This document shows positions 17,805 through 27,097 of a stretch of DNA of 64,000 bases, in pieces (positions within the stretch are counted from its first letter, which is position 1; each line of letters begins with the position of its first letter). A program made the translations under genes and the position numbers. Source of the stretch: Halopseudomonas laoshanensis. Its GTDB lineage: Bacteria; Pseudomonadota; Gammaproteobacteria; Pseudomonadales; Pseudomonadaceae. The stretch covers positions 1,302,001 to 1,366,000 of the forward strand of contig NZ_QOVF01000001.1 in NCBI RefSeq assembly GCF_008365385.1, read 5' to 3'. Under the pieces are notes generated by a model. The model did not search any database and was not told the origin of the DNA. It was given only the letters and a program-made list of their open reading frames with translations.

Positions 17805-20800
17805 AGCCGCTGCAAGGTTACCGGCACGCCGTTCAGCACCGCGTTACCAGACAGTTCATCGACAAACTGCTCATCGGTAATATCGTTGATGCTGACGCCT
17901 GGATTGGCCTCGGCGGTGCTGATACGCATGCCGGGGCGGTGGTGGCCCCAGCCATGGGGCAAACTGACCACGCCGCGCATGATGTCTTCGGTGATCTTCA
18001 CCGTCACCAGCAACTCGCCCTTGTTGGATGCCAGGCGTGCCTGGTCGCGATTGTTCAGACCATAGGCTGCCGCATCGTCGGGGTGCAGAAATAGCGCGCA
18101 GCGGTCTTTGCCTTTCACCAGCCGGTAACTGTTATGCATCCAGGAATTGTTGGTGCGCAGGTCGCGACGGCCAATCAGCAAAAGACCGGATTCAGCCACT
18201 TCACCGCCAAAGCGCCGACACAGCCGGTCCAGGTCGCCAACCAGCACTGCTGGTGCCAGATCGATTTTCTTGTCATCGGTGAACAGGCGGCTCGGCAGCG
18301 ACGGCTTTAGCGACCCCAGATCCAGGCCGTGTGGATGCTCCTTGAGCTTGGCCAGGGTCAGCCCTTTGCGACCAAAGGGATTGAGCCTGGTCAGCAGCTT
18401 GCCGCCGTCGCCATAAGCACTCTTGCGCAGGGCCTGGTCGAGGATACGCTGGGGCGTCATCAGCTCACCCAGGCGCGCGTTAAGTTGATACTGCAACCGC
18501 TGCTTCAACGGTCTGTTGGCGATTTTACGAGTCTCGATGCGCTTACACAGATCGGAGAAGATATCCCAATCTGAGCGCGTACCCTGCGGGTGCGGAAACA
18601 ATGGCTCGGCAAACTTGGCGGTGTTGTGCACCGCGAACAGGTTGAAAATCAGGTCGTACTGTTCATGCTCCATCGGCCCGGTGGGCGGCAGAATGATATG
18701 CGCATGGCGGGTGGTCTCGTTGAGGTAGAAGTCCACCGACACCATAAAGTCCAGTTGCTCCAAAGCCTGGTCAAGCTGCCGGCCGTTAGGCGATGTCAGT
18801 ACCGGATTACCCGCCACCGTCACAAAGGCTTTTATCTGGCCCTTGCCTGGCGTGAGCATTTCCTCCGCCATTACCGGCGCGGGAAACTCGCGACTGAACT
18901 CCGGCAGCCCACGCACGCGGCTACGGTAACGGTCGAAGCCGCCACGCCCGGAGATTTGCAACAGATCCACCGCTGGGGTGGTAAACATCATGCCGCCTGC
19001 GCTGTCGAAGTTGCCGGTGAGAATGTTAAGCAGATTGGTCAACCAATGGTTCAGAGCGCCAAACTCCTGCGTTGAGATACCCATGCGCCCGTAGCACACG
19101 GCCCTCTCGGCGCTGGCGTATTCCACCGCGATGCGCTCAATGTCCGCCTCAGCGATGCCGGTCTGCTCGGCAATCCGGGTCAATGGAATACGGTTGAGCA
19201 ACACTGCCAGTTGTTCCCAGCCCTTGGCCAGCTCCAGTAGCCGGCCCGGTTTGGTTAACCGGCGATCAATGATCACCTGCAGCAGGCCGAGCAGAAAGAG
19301 CGCGTCGGTGCCCGGTTTGATGAACTGATGCTCACTGACGTAAAGCGCAGTTTCCGTACGCCGCGGGTCGATCAGTACGATCTTGCCGCCGCGCTCGGTG
19401 ATAGCTTCCAACCGGCCGAGTACATCACCGGCGGACATCAGGCTGCCGTTCGAGGCAGCCGGGTTGGCGCCCAGGATCAGCATGTAGTCGGTGCGGTCGA
19501 TGTCCGGGATGGTGAACAGCTGACTGTGGCCGTACATCAGGTAGGACACCAATTGGTGTGGCATCTGATCCAGGGTCGACGCGGAAAACAGGTTGCGAGT
19601 GGATAGCGCCTTACGGAATCGGCCCATAGTCAGCATGATGCCCATATTGTGCGACGTTGGATTGCCCCAGTAAGCGCCCACAGTGTCATTGCCGTGCTCG
19701 GACTGGATAGCCACCAGGCGGCTGGCCACTTCCTCCAAAGCATCGTCCCAGGAGATTGGCAGCCATTGATCGCCGACCCGCTTCATCGGTGTTTTCAGGC
19801 GCTCCGGATCATTATGCAAATCCTGCAGGGCATACCCCTTGGGACAAATATGGCCACGGCTGTGATGGTCGTCCAGGTCACCGGCAATCGAGAGAATCTT
19901 GTCGCCCTGGTACTCGATCTTGATGCCGCACATGGCTTCGCACAGAGTGCAGGTGCGGAAATGGGTTTTAACCTCCGCCGCCGCACGGCTTGCTTCGCTA
20001 GCGATCTGCTCCAGCTTGGGCGCTACGCTGGCAGCGGTTTTTTGCCTGCTCTCCACCTCAGCACGCCGGCTGCGGATAATCTCCAGCATGCGCTCGACTT
20101 CCACTTCCTTGCGCCGCGGCCGACCATGCGGTTCACCCTGCTCACGCTCGTGCTGATCGAGCAGCAACCAGTCGTCGAAGGTAACGTAGTGGCAGGCGCG
20201 TTCCGTCAGTAGAAGCCCGACATCCTGACTCACCTTTATGGCAGACGCTTGCTCGGACGCATCCAGGTCGGCCAACAACTGCGCCACGGTATCCACCGCA
20301 CATTGTTTGTTGCTGCCAATCACTCCGCTGGCGCCGCGTTTGATCCAGCCCGCCGCATATTCCCGGCCGGCTATCTCGTTGGGCTCAACATGGGCATGCA
20401 CCCGACCGCTCTGATTCGCGATCACGCCCCGGTCCTGGTCAAACGCCACGCCCGGAATCGCCACACCACGGTAACCGGTGGCGTTGATGACCAGGCCCAC
20501 CTTGATTGCACGTTGCTCGTCGGTCGCCAGTGCCGAGACCGAGCCCTTGCCGTCGCCGCTCAGGCTATTGCGCACACCGGTCATAACGGCGACCTGATCG
20601 TTTTCGCTTGTAAAGCCGGTGGGCGACAGCTTGAACATAAACCGAATGGTCTTGCCACCCTGGTGCTTGCGGGTCTGGGCTTCCTGCAACAGGGTCATGT
20701 TATGCCGCGCTTCGGTATTCAGCGGCTCGGCAAGCTCCGCTTCACTGGCGGCGTCAAGCAGCATGTCATCGGCATCCACCTGAATATCCACGCCACGGGT

Positions 20801-21745
20801 GTCGAGCAGCTGCTGCAGTTCTTTGGGCGTAAAGGCGGCTTGAACTGGGCCGCGACGAGCCACCATGCAAACCTCACGAATCTTGCTGTGGCGCAATGCT
20901 TCCAGTGCGTAGTCGGCTATGTCGGTACGCTCGAGCTCCTCAATCGGCATGGTCAAAATACGCGCAATATCCAGCGCGACGTTGCCCATACCGACGACCA
21001 CAGCGGTTTCACCGGAGAGATCGACTGACAGGTTTCTGAAATCCGGGTGGCCGTTGTACCAGCCGACAAAAGCCGAGGCGCCATGGATGCTGGCCAAGTC
21101 TGCACCGGGCAGCCCCAAATGGCGGCTGACCGCGCCGCCGGTGGCATAGAGCACCGCATCGTATTGGTCCAGCAGCTCGGTACGGGTCAGATCTTTGCCA
21201 ATCTCGACATTGCCGAAAAAGCGCACCCTGGGTGAGCGCGCGGTCTTCTCGAAACTGCTGACCACCGATTTGATCTTCGGATGATCCGGGGCGACACCGT
21301 AACGCACCAGCCCGAACGGCGTGGGCAGGCGCTCGAAGATATCCACCTTGGCATTCGGTAACTTCTTGAGCATCTCTTCGGCAGCGTAGAAGCCCGAGGG
21401 CCCTGCCCCGATCACCGCCAGACGGCGAGCGAGACTACGGCTAGCGGCGGCGCCCTGTTTGCCGGCCGCCGCAATATCGTCGGGGTCACGGCTTTCGGTG
21501 ATGGGCGGATATTCCCTGGCCTTAAGTGCATTCAGCTCAATGAATTCCTGCATGGACTCCGGCACGGCGGACTCCGGGTAGATCGCGCGCACCGGGCACT
21601 CGGTCAGGCAGGCGTTGCAGTCAATGCACACCTCGGGATCGATATAGAGCATCTCCGGGCCTTCGCGAAAAGCATCCACCGGGCACACGTCTACACACTG
21701 GGTGTATTTGTCACCAATACAGCTTTGCGTTACGACGTATGCCAT
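17801..21745 (-). CDS. Fused 7Fe ferredoxin / NADPH-ferredoxin reductase / molybdopterin oxidoreductase
   Basis: Single uninterrupted frame of 1314 residues with three enzyme modules. Module 1 (1-60): 7Fe ferredoxin, Cys at 9, 17, 21 and 40, 43, 46, 50, the exact spacing of [3Fe-4S][4Fe-4S] ferredoxins. Module 2 (about 105-530): FprA/adrenodoxin-reductase type flavoprotein with FAD motif GAGPSG (113-118), NADP motif GMGNVALDIA (252-261), VARRGPVQAAFTPKEL and the late GWIKRGASGVIG. Then a charged helical linker (about 540-590). Module 3 (about 595-1314): molybdopterin oxidoreductase with a [4Fe-4S] set Cys599, 602, 606, 634, and a C-terminal molydopterin-dinucleotide-binding domain (NNSWMHNS, SLPHGWGHHRPG). 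No clear Cys or SeCys as metal ligand in the NLFSASTLDQMPHQ region. Start chosen from GAGGAGA 5 bases upstream. No Tat signal: cytoplasmic. Substrate unknown. Confidence 0.93.
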   Translation of the reverse strand: MAYVVTQSCIGDKYTQCVDVCPVDAFREGPEMLYIDPEVCIDCNACLTECPVRAIYPESAVPESMQEFIELNALKAREYPPITESRDPDDIAAAGKQGAAASRSLARRLAVIGAGPSGFYAAEEMLKKLPNAKVDIFERLPTPFGLVRYGVAPDHPKIKSVVSSFEKTARSPRVRFFGNVEIGKDLTRTELLDQYDAVLYATGGAVSRHLGLPGADLASIHGASAFVGWYNGHPDFRNLSVDLSGETAVVVGMGNVALDIARILTMPIEELERTDIADYALEALRHSKIREVCMVARRGPVQAAFTPKELQQLLDTRGVDIQVDADDMLLDAASEAELAEPLNTEARHNMTLLQEAQTRKHQGGKTIRFMFKLSPTGFTSENDQVAVMTGVRNSLSGDGKGSVSALATDEQRAIKVGLVINATGYRGVAIPGVAFDQDRGVIANQSGRVHAHVEPNEIAGREYAAGWIKRGASGVIGSNKQCAVDTVAQLLADLDASEQASAIKVSQDVGLLLTERACHYVTFDDWLLLDQHEREQGEPHGRPRRKEVEVERMLEIIRSRRAEVESRQKTAASVAPKLEQIASEASRAAAEVKTHFRTCTLCEAMCGIKIEYQGDKILSIAGDLDDHHSRGHICPKGYALQDLHNDPERLKTPMKRVGDQWLPISWDDALEEVASRLVAIQSEHGNDTVGAYWGNPTSHNMGIMLTMGRFRKALSTRNLFSASTLDQMPHQLVSYLMYGHSQLFTIPDIDRTDYMLILGANPAASNGSLMSAGDVLGRLEAITERGGKIVLIDPRRTETALYVSEHQFIKPGTDALFLLGLLQVIIDRRLTKPGRLLELAKGWEQLAVLLNRIPLTRIAEQTGIAEADIERIAVEYASAERAVCYGRMGISTQEFGALNHWLTNLLNILTGNFDSAGGMMFTTPAVDLLQISGRGGFDRYRSRVRGLPEFSREFPAPVMAEEMLTPGKGQIKAFVTVAGNPVLTSPNGRQLDQALEQLDFMVSVDFYLNETTRHAHIILPPTGPMEHEQYDLIFNLFAVHNTAKFAEPLFPHPQGTRSDWDIFSDLCKRIETRKIANRPLKQRLQYQLNARLGELMTPQRILDQALRKSAYGDGGKLLTRLNPFGRKGLTLAKLKEHPHGLDLGSLKPSLPSRLFTDDKKIDLAPAVLVGDLDRLCRRFGGEVAESGLLLIGRRDLRTNNSWMHNSYRLVKGKDRCALFLHPDDAAAYGLNNRDQARLASNKGELLVTVKITEDIMRGVVSLPHGWGHHRPGMRISTAEANPGVSINDITDEQFVDELSGNAVLNGVPVTLQRL

Positions 21746-21750
21746 TTGAC

Positions 21751-21757
21751 TCTCCTC
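21751..21757 (-). promoter_or_regulatory. Ribosome binding site of the fused oxidoreductase
   Basis: GAGGAGA on the minus strand, 5 bases before the ATG at 21745. It decides the start: the same frame is open for 129 further codons (to 22132), but those would run into the divergent AraC gene. Confidence 0.8.
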
Positions 21758-21907
21758 ATCGCCAGCAATCGCCAGCTCCCGTCGTGGAAGGCCCTGGATG
21801 CTGGACCTTGACTGACTGGGAAAGGTAATGGCTTGGCGTACACCCGTCTTGACACCACCGCACGCTTTTGACATTTTGTGCCAGGATTTTCGCCATTCGG
21901 ATTGCCC

Positions 21908-22900
21908 ATGTCCAAGGACGTCTATATCTCCTGCGCTTTGACTGAGACGCTGCGGGACTACGTGGAAAAGAATGATATGGACGCACCCGACGTCCTTGAC
22001 GCGCTGGCGCCCTACTCCAGCAGCCAGCGGATGCCGATATTGTTGTTCTGGAAGCAGCTGAAGCGGCTGCAAGCTTTGCATCCGGTACCGGCACTGGGTC
22101 TGCGCATCGGCCGCTGTGCCAAACCCCAGCATTTTGGTGTGGTGGGATATTTAGCTGCCTCTTGCAGCAATTTGGGCCAGGCGCTGATGCGCTACCGCCG
22201 TTTTCAGACCCTGCTGGTGAGCAATCTGGATGTGCAGGTCACTCGGCAAGGCGATGTGATCCGTTACAGCTGGGGGTTGGGTGAGCACCATACGACGCCG
22301 CTGGCCAGCGAGTTCGGCGTCGCCGCATTCGTCAATCTGTACCAGGCATTGATTGGCCAGGCCATCCCACCCACCGCCATCGAGATTCCCTACGCGCGGC
22401 CGGCGCAGCCGTCGATTTATGAGGCACTGATGGGCTGCCCGGTCCGTTTTGAAGCCGCCTGCCACGCTCTGGAGATGCCGGTCAGTCTGCTGGCCATGCG
22501 CATTACCACCAGCGACTCCTACATGCGCGGGTTGTTCGACCAGCAGGCGCTGGCGATGCTAAGCCAGCAGCCCCGGCCCGACCGTTTTTTGCAGCAGCTG
22601 CAACAGCAGATGATGGAGGCACTACAGGAAGGAGAACCCTCTGCGACAAATATTGCTGAGCGCATGGGTTATTCGCTGCGGTCGTTTTACCGAAATCTGG
22701 CCGAGCATGACCTGCGCTACCGCGCCGTATTGGGCGATGTGCGCTTCAAGCTGGCGCGCATTTATCTCGCCGATCCCCGACTTTCTCTGGCGGAAATTGC
22801 GCTGTTGCTGGGTTATTCGGAACAGAGCGCCTTTACCCGAGCTTTCCGCAGCTGGACCGCGAGTACACCTCAGGATTACCGCCGGCAGCTGGATAAATAA
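21908..22900 (+). CDS. AraC family regulator, OruR/arabinose-binding-like type
   Basis: About 330 residues. The N-terminal two thirds are the conserved sensor domain of OruR/ArgR-like AraC proteins (ALGLRIGRCAKPQHFGVVGYLAASCSNLGQALMRYRRFQTLL is typical), followed by two HTH units: ATNIAERMGYSLRSFYRNLAE and LSLAEIALLLGYSEQSAFTRAFRSWTASTPQDYRRQL. It is divergent from the fused ferredoxin-molybdopterin gene across 162 bases and most likely activates it. A TTGACA at about 21849 lies within that gap. ATG at 21908 gives the family start; the upstream 10 codons are dispensable. Ends 6 bases from the end of convergent rarD. Confidence 0.92.
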   Translation: MSKDVYISCALTETLRDYVEKNDMDAPDVLDALAPYSSSQRMPILLFWKQLKRLQALHPVPALGLRIGRCAKPQHFGVVGYLAASCSNLGQALMRYRRFQTLLVSNLDVQVTRQGDVIRYSWGLGEHHTTPLASEFGVAAFVNLYQALIGQAIPPTAIEIPYARPAQPSIYEALMGCPVRFEAACHALEMPVSLLAMRITTSDSYMRGLFDQQALAMLSQQPRPDRFLQQLQQQMMEALQEGEPSATNIAERMGYSLRSFYRNLAEHDLRYRAVLGDVRFKLARIYLADPRLSLAEIALLLGYSEQSAFTRAFRSWTASTPQDYRRQLDK

Positions 22901-22906
22901 ACGGCG

Positions 22907-23815
22907 TTAGGTCGCCACCTTATTGGCTCTGCTCGTCTGCAGCGTACGCCAGGCCGACCAGGAGTAGAGCGCCAGGGCAAGCCAGATCAACGCAAAACTG
23001 GCGAGCTGTACCGCGCTGATTGCTTCCTTGAAAACAAAGATCGCAATCAGAAACTGCATGCTCGGATTGATATACATAAGAAAGCCCACGGTGGCCAGGC
23101 GCAAACGCCGGGCCGCCCCGGCAAAGGCAAGCAGCGGGATCGCAGTCACCACGCCACTGGCGACAAGCAGCATTACCGTACGCGAATCCTGCGTGAAGTT
23201 TGATAGCTCCAGCTGGGTCATCGCCGCCAGTGCGAGCAAGGCCAGCGGCAACAGCAGCAAGGTCTCGACAAACAAACCTGACAAGCCATCAAGCAGTATC
23301 TGTTTGCGCAGCAAGCCATAAGTGCCAAAGCTCAGCGCCAGAATCAGAGCAATCCAGGGCATGGTCCCGAGCAGCACGAGCTGCACCATAATGCCCGCCG
23401 CAGCCAAGGCCACGGCCACACCCTGCAGGCGCGCCATGCGTTCACGCAGAATCAGCATACCCAGCGCGACGTTGATCAGCGGCGTCAGGAAGTAGCCCAG
23501 GCTGGCCTGAAGTACGTGATGGGTCTCAACCGAATAGATGTAGACGCCCCAGTTAAGCGCAATCAACACCGCACACCCGAGCACCCTGCCCAACCGCCGC
23601 GGATGCGCTAAAGCGTCCCTGACCGGCGCCCAACGACGCATCAGGGTAATCACCAGCGCCAGAAATACACAGGACCAGATAATGCGGTGGACCAGCACTT
23701 CATAGGCCGGCACGCCCTGGAACAACGCAAAGAACAGCGGAAAGCAGCCCCACATCATGTAGGCACTGACGCCGTAAGCAATGCCCTGACTGTTTTCGGT
23801 AAGTTTTGCGGGCAT
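22907..23815 (-). CDS. rarD: EamA-family transporter RarD
   Basis: 302-residue inner-membrane protein with ten predicted helices in two EamA halves. The opening GIAYGVSAYMMWGCFPLFFALFQGVPAYEVLVHRIIWS is characteristic of RarD, as are LNWGVYIYSVETHHVLQASLGYFLTPLINV and FLMYINPSMQFLIAIFVFKE. RarD is named for a chloramphenicol-sensitivity phenotype; the true substrate is not settled. Monocistronic, with a 160-base divergent gap to the GST gene. Confidence 0.95.
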   Translation of the reverse strand: MPAKLTENSQGIAYGVSAYMMWGCFPLFFALFQGVPAYEVLVHRIIWSCVFLALVITLMRRWAPVRDALAHPRRLGRVLGCAVLIALNWGVYIYSVETHHVLQASLGYFLTPLINVALGMLILRERMARLQGVAVALAAAGIMVQLVLLGTMPWIALILALSFGTYGLLRKQILLDGLSGLFVETLLLLPLALLALAAMTQLELSNFTQDSRTVMLLVASGVVTAIPLLAFAGAARRLRLATVGFLMYINPSMQFLIAIFVFKEAISAVQLASFALIWLALALYSWSAWRTLQTSRANKVAT

Positions 23816-23977
23816 GAGGTGCTCGGTTCAGGACGGTTCTGTTTAAAGGGTGCAAAGCCCGGTCAATTCTACAGCCCCCCAAGCCGAGGCCGCCAGGTAT
23901 CTGAGGAACGCACCCGCAGCAGACCTTTGCTATATTTTTAATCGACTGCTCTGCGAAGGGCGAACTGGAGTCTGCCA

Positions 23978-24637
23978 ATGATTCCCACCATCAGTGTCTT
24001 TGAACACTCACCCGATAGAGGGCAAGGGCTGGCGCGGGACATGAGCGTGCGCTGGGCCTTTGAAGAAGTGGGTCAGGCGTATGAGGTCAGGCAGGTTTCT
24101 CTCAGTGCGATCAAGCAGCCGGCGCATCAGGCCCTTCACCCCTTTGGGCAGATTCCCACCTATGAAGAAGGCGATCTCGCCTTGTTCGAATCCGGGGCAA
24201 TCGTGCTGCATATTGCCGAGCACCATGTGGGCCTCCTGCCAGCCGACCCCAATGGCCGGGCGCGCGCCATCATGTGGATGTTTGCCGCGCTCAGCACCGT
24301 GGAGCCACCGATCGTTCAGCGCGAAATCGCCATGTACATGGAGCACGACAAGACCTGGTATGAGAAGCGCCTGCCTTTGCTCGAAGATGGCATTCGCGTG
24401 CGACTACACCAACTATCAAGCCGGCTTGGAAAAGCCGACTGGCTGGAAGAAGCCTTCAGCGCCGGAGACCTGATGATGGTGCAGGTGCTGCGTAGGCTGA
24501 AAACCTCGAGCGTGCTGGGAGAGTTTCCGAACCTGTGCGCCTACATCACCCGCGGCGAAGCGCGGCCGGCCTTCAAACGTGCTTATGATGCACAGCTGGC
24601 AGCGTTCATCGGCAAGCCGCCTAAACAGGCCAATTAA
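23978..24637 (+). CDS. Glutathione S-transferase family protein
   Basis: 219 residues. The thioredoxin-fold N-terminal domain (about 1-85) contains VRWAFEEVGQAYEVRQVSL, the cis-Pro segment PFGQIPTYEEGDLALFESGAIVLHIAEH with the ESGAI glutathione-binding motif, and a helical C-terminal domain with AFSAGDLMMVQVLRRL (the N-capping box). Cytoplasmic. Substrate not deducible. Divergent from rarD. Confidence 0.92.
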   Translation: MIPTISVFEHSPDRGQGLARDMSVRWAFEEVGQAYEVRQVSLSAIKQPAHQALHPFGQIPTYEEGDLALFESGAIVLHIAEHHVGLLPADPNGRARAIMWMFAALSTVEPPIVQREIAMYMEHDKTWYEKRLPLLEDGIRVRLHQLSSRLGKADWLEEAFSAGDLMMVQVLRRLKTSSVLGEFPNLCAYITRGEARPAFKRAYDAQLAAFIGKPPKQAN

Positions 24638-24785
24638 CAGAGCATTGCCTTAAACTCTGCCGCTCAAGAACGTTATACTGAACGGAAGTAAGCAAATATT
24701 TCCGATTACTGTCAGGTATAACAATGAGAATCAGAACTTTAGCGACCATTTTTGGCCATAGGGCCTATTCTACCTTGTCTGTATT

Positions 24786-25934
24786 ATGTCGATAAAACCC
24801 ATTAGTAAGACGCATCTTCTCTGTCGCATCGCTGTCGGCCTTTTCTCGTTTGCGCTGATATGCGCTACCGCCATCCCACTACTGCGCACCGACGAATGGT
24901 GGATTCGCATCTTTGACTTTCCGCGCATACAGATTTCTGTACTGATAGGACTCACGTTCGTAGGCTATTTGGCCCTGCGTATATATTGGCGATTGCGAAG
25001 CTGGGAATACGGGCTTGCTACGCTGCTTGGGCTTGCGCTGGTTTGGCAGATTATTTCGATCGCGCCCTACACGGCTTATTACCCCGAAGAGATGGCGGCC
25101 AGCAACACGGAGGATGATTCCAATCGCATCACGCTCTTGGTGTACAACGTGCTGGCTGACAATCGTGAGGTGGATGCGCTACGCGTACTCATCCGCGAAA
25201 CCAACCCAGATGTCATCCTGCTAAGTGAACCTAACCAGTGGTGGTTTGAACAGCTTGACGGCTTGGAGGACGACTACCCCTACACCTTGCAACAGCCGCA
25301 GGAGAACAATTACGGGCTGCTGCTATATTCCCGGCTGGAGCTGGTGAATCCAGAGATACGTTTTTTGATTGAGTCAGAGGTGCCTTCCATTCGCTCCCAG
25401 GTGCGCTTACGTTCGGGGGAGCTGGTGACCCTTTACGGTGTGCATCCACGCCCGCCAGGCCTCAAACCTCCAGGAGATGACGACGCAAAGCAACAGGATG
25501 ACGAAGACGACGACCGCGAAGACTCGGGCAAGCGTGACGCAGAATTAATGCTGGTTGCCAAAGAAGTGAAGGAGCTCGGCAACGTTCCGGTGATCGTCGC
25601 TGGCGACTTCAACGATGTGGCCTGGTCGCATACCACACATCTATTCCAACGGACCGGCGGTTTGCTTGACCCGCGGGTTGGCCGAGGTCTGCTCAATACC
25701 TACGACACCAGAAACCGCCTGCTGCGCTATCCACTGGATCACACCTTCGCCTCCGAGCATTTTCTTTTAGCCGACCTACAGCGTCTTCCTGACATCGGAT
25801 CCGATCACTTCCCCCTGCTCGTCGTCTTTGATTTCGATCCAGAAGCTTCCGTGGCAAACGACGAGCCGCAGCCAGATGCGGGCGATGCGGAAGAAGCTGA
25901 AGAGGCTATTGAAGAAGGCAAGTCCGACGCCTGA
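24786..25934 (+). CDS. Membrane endonuclease/exonuclease/phosphatase (EEP) family protein
   Basis: 382 residues. Three hydrophobic helices at the N-terminus (about 15-32, 50-66, 77-92) anchor a periplasmic-facing EEP domain: LVYNVLADNREVDALRVLIRETNPDVILLSEP (metal-binding Asn and Glu), VIVAGDFNDVAWSHTT (catalytic Asp, Asn) and the closing LDHTFAS...IGSDHFPLLVVF (Asp, His). This layout occurs in uncharacterised proteobacterial proteins; phosphodiesterase or nuclease activity is likely but the substrate is unknown. A highly acidic insert (DDDAKQQDDEDDDREDS, about 227-245) and an acidic C-terminal tail are unusual. A terminator-like hairpin follows. Confidence 0.88.
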   Translation: MSIKPISKTHLLCRIAVGLFSFALICATAIPLLRTDEWWIRIFDFPRIQISVLIGLTFVGYLALRIYWRLRSWEYGLATLLGLALVWQIISIAPYTAYYPEEMAASNTEDDSNRITLLVYNVLADNREVDALRVLIRETNPDVILLSEPNQWWFEQLDGLEDDYPYTLQQPQENNYGLLLYSRLELVNPEIRFLIESEVPSIRSQVRLRSGELVTLYGVHPRPPGLKPPGDDDAKQQDDEDDDREDSGKRDAELMLVAKEVKELGNVPVIVAGDFNDVAWSHTTHLFQRTGGLLDPRVGRGLLNTYDTRNRLLRYPLDHTFASEHFLLADLQRLPDIGSDHFPLLVVFDFDPEASVANDEPQPDAGDAEEAEEAIEEGKSDA

Positions 25935-25954
25935 ACCAGCGGGCATCCGGGAGG

Positions 25955-25975
25955 CCGGATTTCCCGTCCGGTTTT
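25955..25975 (+). terminator. Terminator after the EEP gene
   Basis: Stem CCGGA / TCCGG with a 7-base loop followed by TTTT, 21 bases after the EEP stop. A longer competing pairing (CGGGA with TCCCG) overlaps it. Confidence 0.5.
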
Positions 25976-26107
25976 GAACACCCGCCGCCTGCTGTAGTCC
26001 TACCTGTATACCTTATCCACTTAAGGGCGCCATCCGGGCCGCGGATGGCTATTTGCTGCACGGCGTTCAACGCCGCCTCCCTTCTGTACTACAGAGACTA
26101 CGCCATC

Positions 26108-27028
26108 ATGGTTCGATTAAAGTTTTCGATAGAGCTGGGCTACACCATCCTGGATGAGTCTTGTGATTTCCTGTTCAACATCCACCCTGCTCTAACGGAA
26201 AGCCAGCATGTCGTGAGTGAGACGGTAACCATCAGCCAACCGGTGGAACAGCACTTGTTTGTGCAAAAGGATGACGGCACACGGTGGCTGAAGATCCGTG
26301 GCAACAATGGGCCACTGGTGGTTCGTTATGACGGTGTCGTCGAGATACGCCATACCGTAGCTCAGCCGGCAGCCCTCGAAGAGACGCCCATGGTCGACCT
26401 GCCGATGGATCTGTTCTGCTATATCTACCCGAGCCGGTACTGTGAGTCAGACCGTTTTCAAGCACTAGCGAACCACGAGTTCGGTGAAATGCCCCCAGGG
26501 TATAACCGTGTGGTCGCGATCCGCGACTGGGTCAACAAGCGAACCAAATTTACCTCGGGCAGCTCTGGTGCCAGTACCTCGGCACTTGACACACTCACCG
26601 ACCATGTCGGGGTGTGCCGCGATTTTGCCCATTTGATGATTGCCACTTGCCGGGCGCTAAATATGCCTGCGCGCTTTGTTTCAGGCATTGATTACGGCGC
26701 GGACCCTGCGATGGGACCGTCGGACTTCCATGCCTACGTTGAGGTATTTTTAAGTGGCCGCTGGTATCTGTTCGACCCCAGCGGTGTATCGCCAACCATG
26801 GGGCTGCTGCGCCTTGGTACCGGCAGAGACGCGGCAGATGTGTCCTTCGCCAACATATTTGGCGCTGCAACTTCAGCGATACCGGTAATTACCATTGAGG
26901 CTATCGAAGACCCGCAGCACGGACTTGTGCTGCCAGTGCATCAGGCCAACGCGTTATCAACCGCGGGGGCGCCCGAGTCACTTTTTACTGCCGCTGATGA
27001 GGCCGTAGATATGCCCTCCCACACTTAA
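26108..27028 (+). CDS. Transglutaminase-like cysteine protease family protein
   Basis: 306 residues. N-terminal beta-rich domain of the bacterial transglutaminase-associated type (MVRLKFSIELGYTILDESCDFLFNIHP), then the transglutaminase core: catalytic Cys in DHVGVCRDFAHLMIATCRALNMPARFVSG, His in DFHAYVEVFLSGRWYLFDPSG with the Asp of the same segment. No signal peptide. Proteins like this are common in Pseudomonas and presumed to be peptidases or cross-linking enzymes, with no defined substrate. The ATG at 26108 gives the family N-terminus; the frame is open 21 codons further up. Confidence 0.9.
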   Translation: MVRLKFSIELGYTILDESCDFLFNIHPALTESQHVVSETVTISQPVEQHLFVQKDDGTRWLKIRGNNGPLVVRYDGVVEIRHTVAQPAALEETPMVDLPMDLFCYIYPSRYCESDRFQALANHEFGEMPPGYNRVVAIRDWVNKRTKFTSGSSGASTSALDTLTDHVGVCRDFAHLMIATCRALNMPARFVSGIDYGADPAMGPSDFHAYVEVFLSGRWYLFDPSGVSPTMGLLRLGTGRDAADVSFANIFGAATSAIPVITIEAIEDPQHGLVLPVHQANALSTAGAPESLFTAADEAVDMPSHT

Positions 27029-27097
27029 AACATCTACCTTCAACCTCTCTTGGCGGTGCTCGTTGTCACCACCAGGAGCTGCCGATCGGCGCGGTCC

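Noticed and set aside
21746-22132. 129-codon N-terminal extension of the ferredoxin-molybdopterin gene
   Set aside because: A strong GAGGAGA is placed for the ATG at 21745, the ferredoxin begins right there, and the extension would run into the divergent AraC gene.
24724-24795. 23-codon frame before the EEP gene
   Set aside because: No ribosome binding site and no regulatory amino-acid run; overlaps the EEP start.
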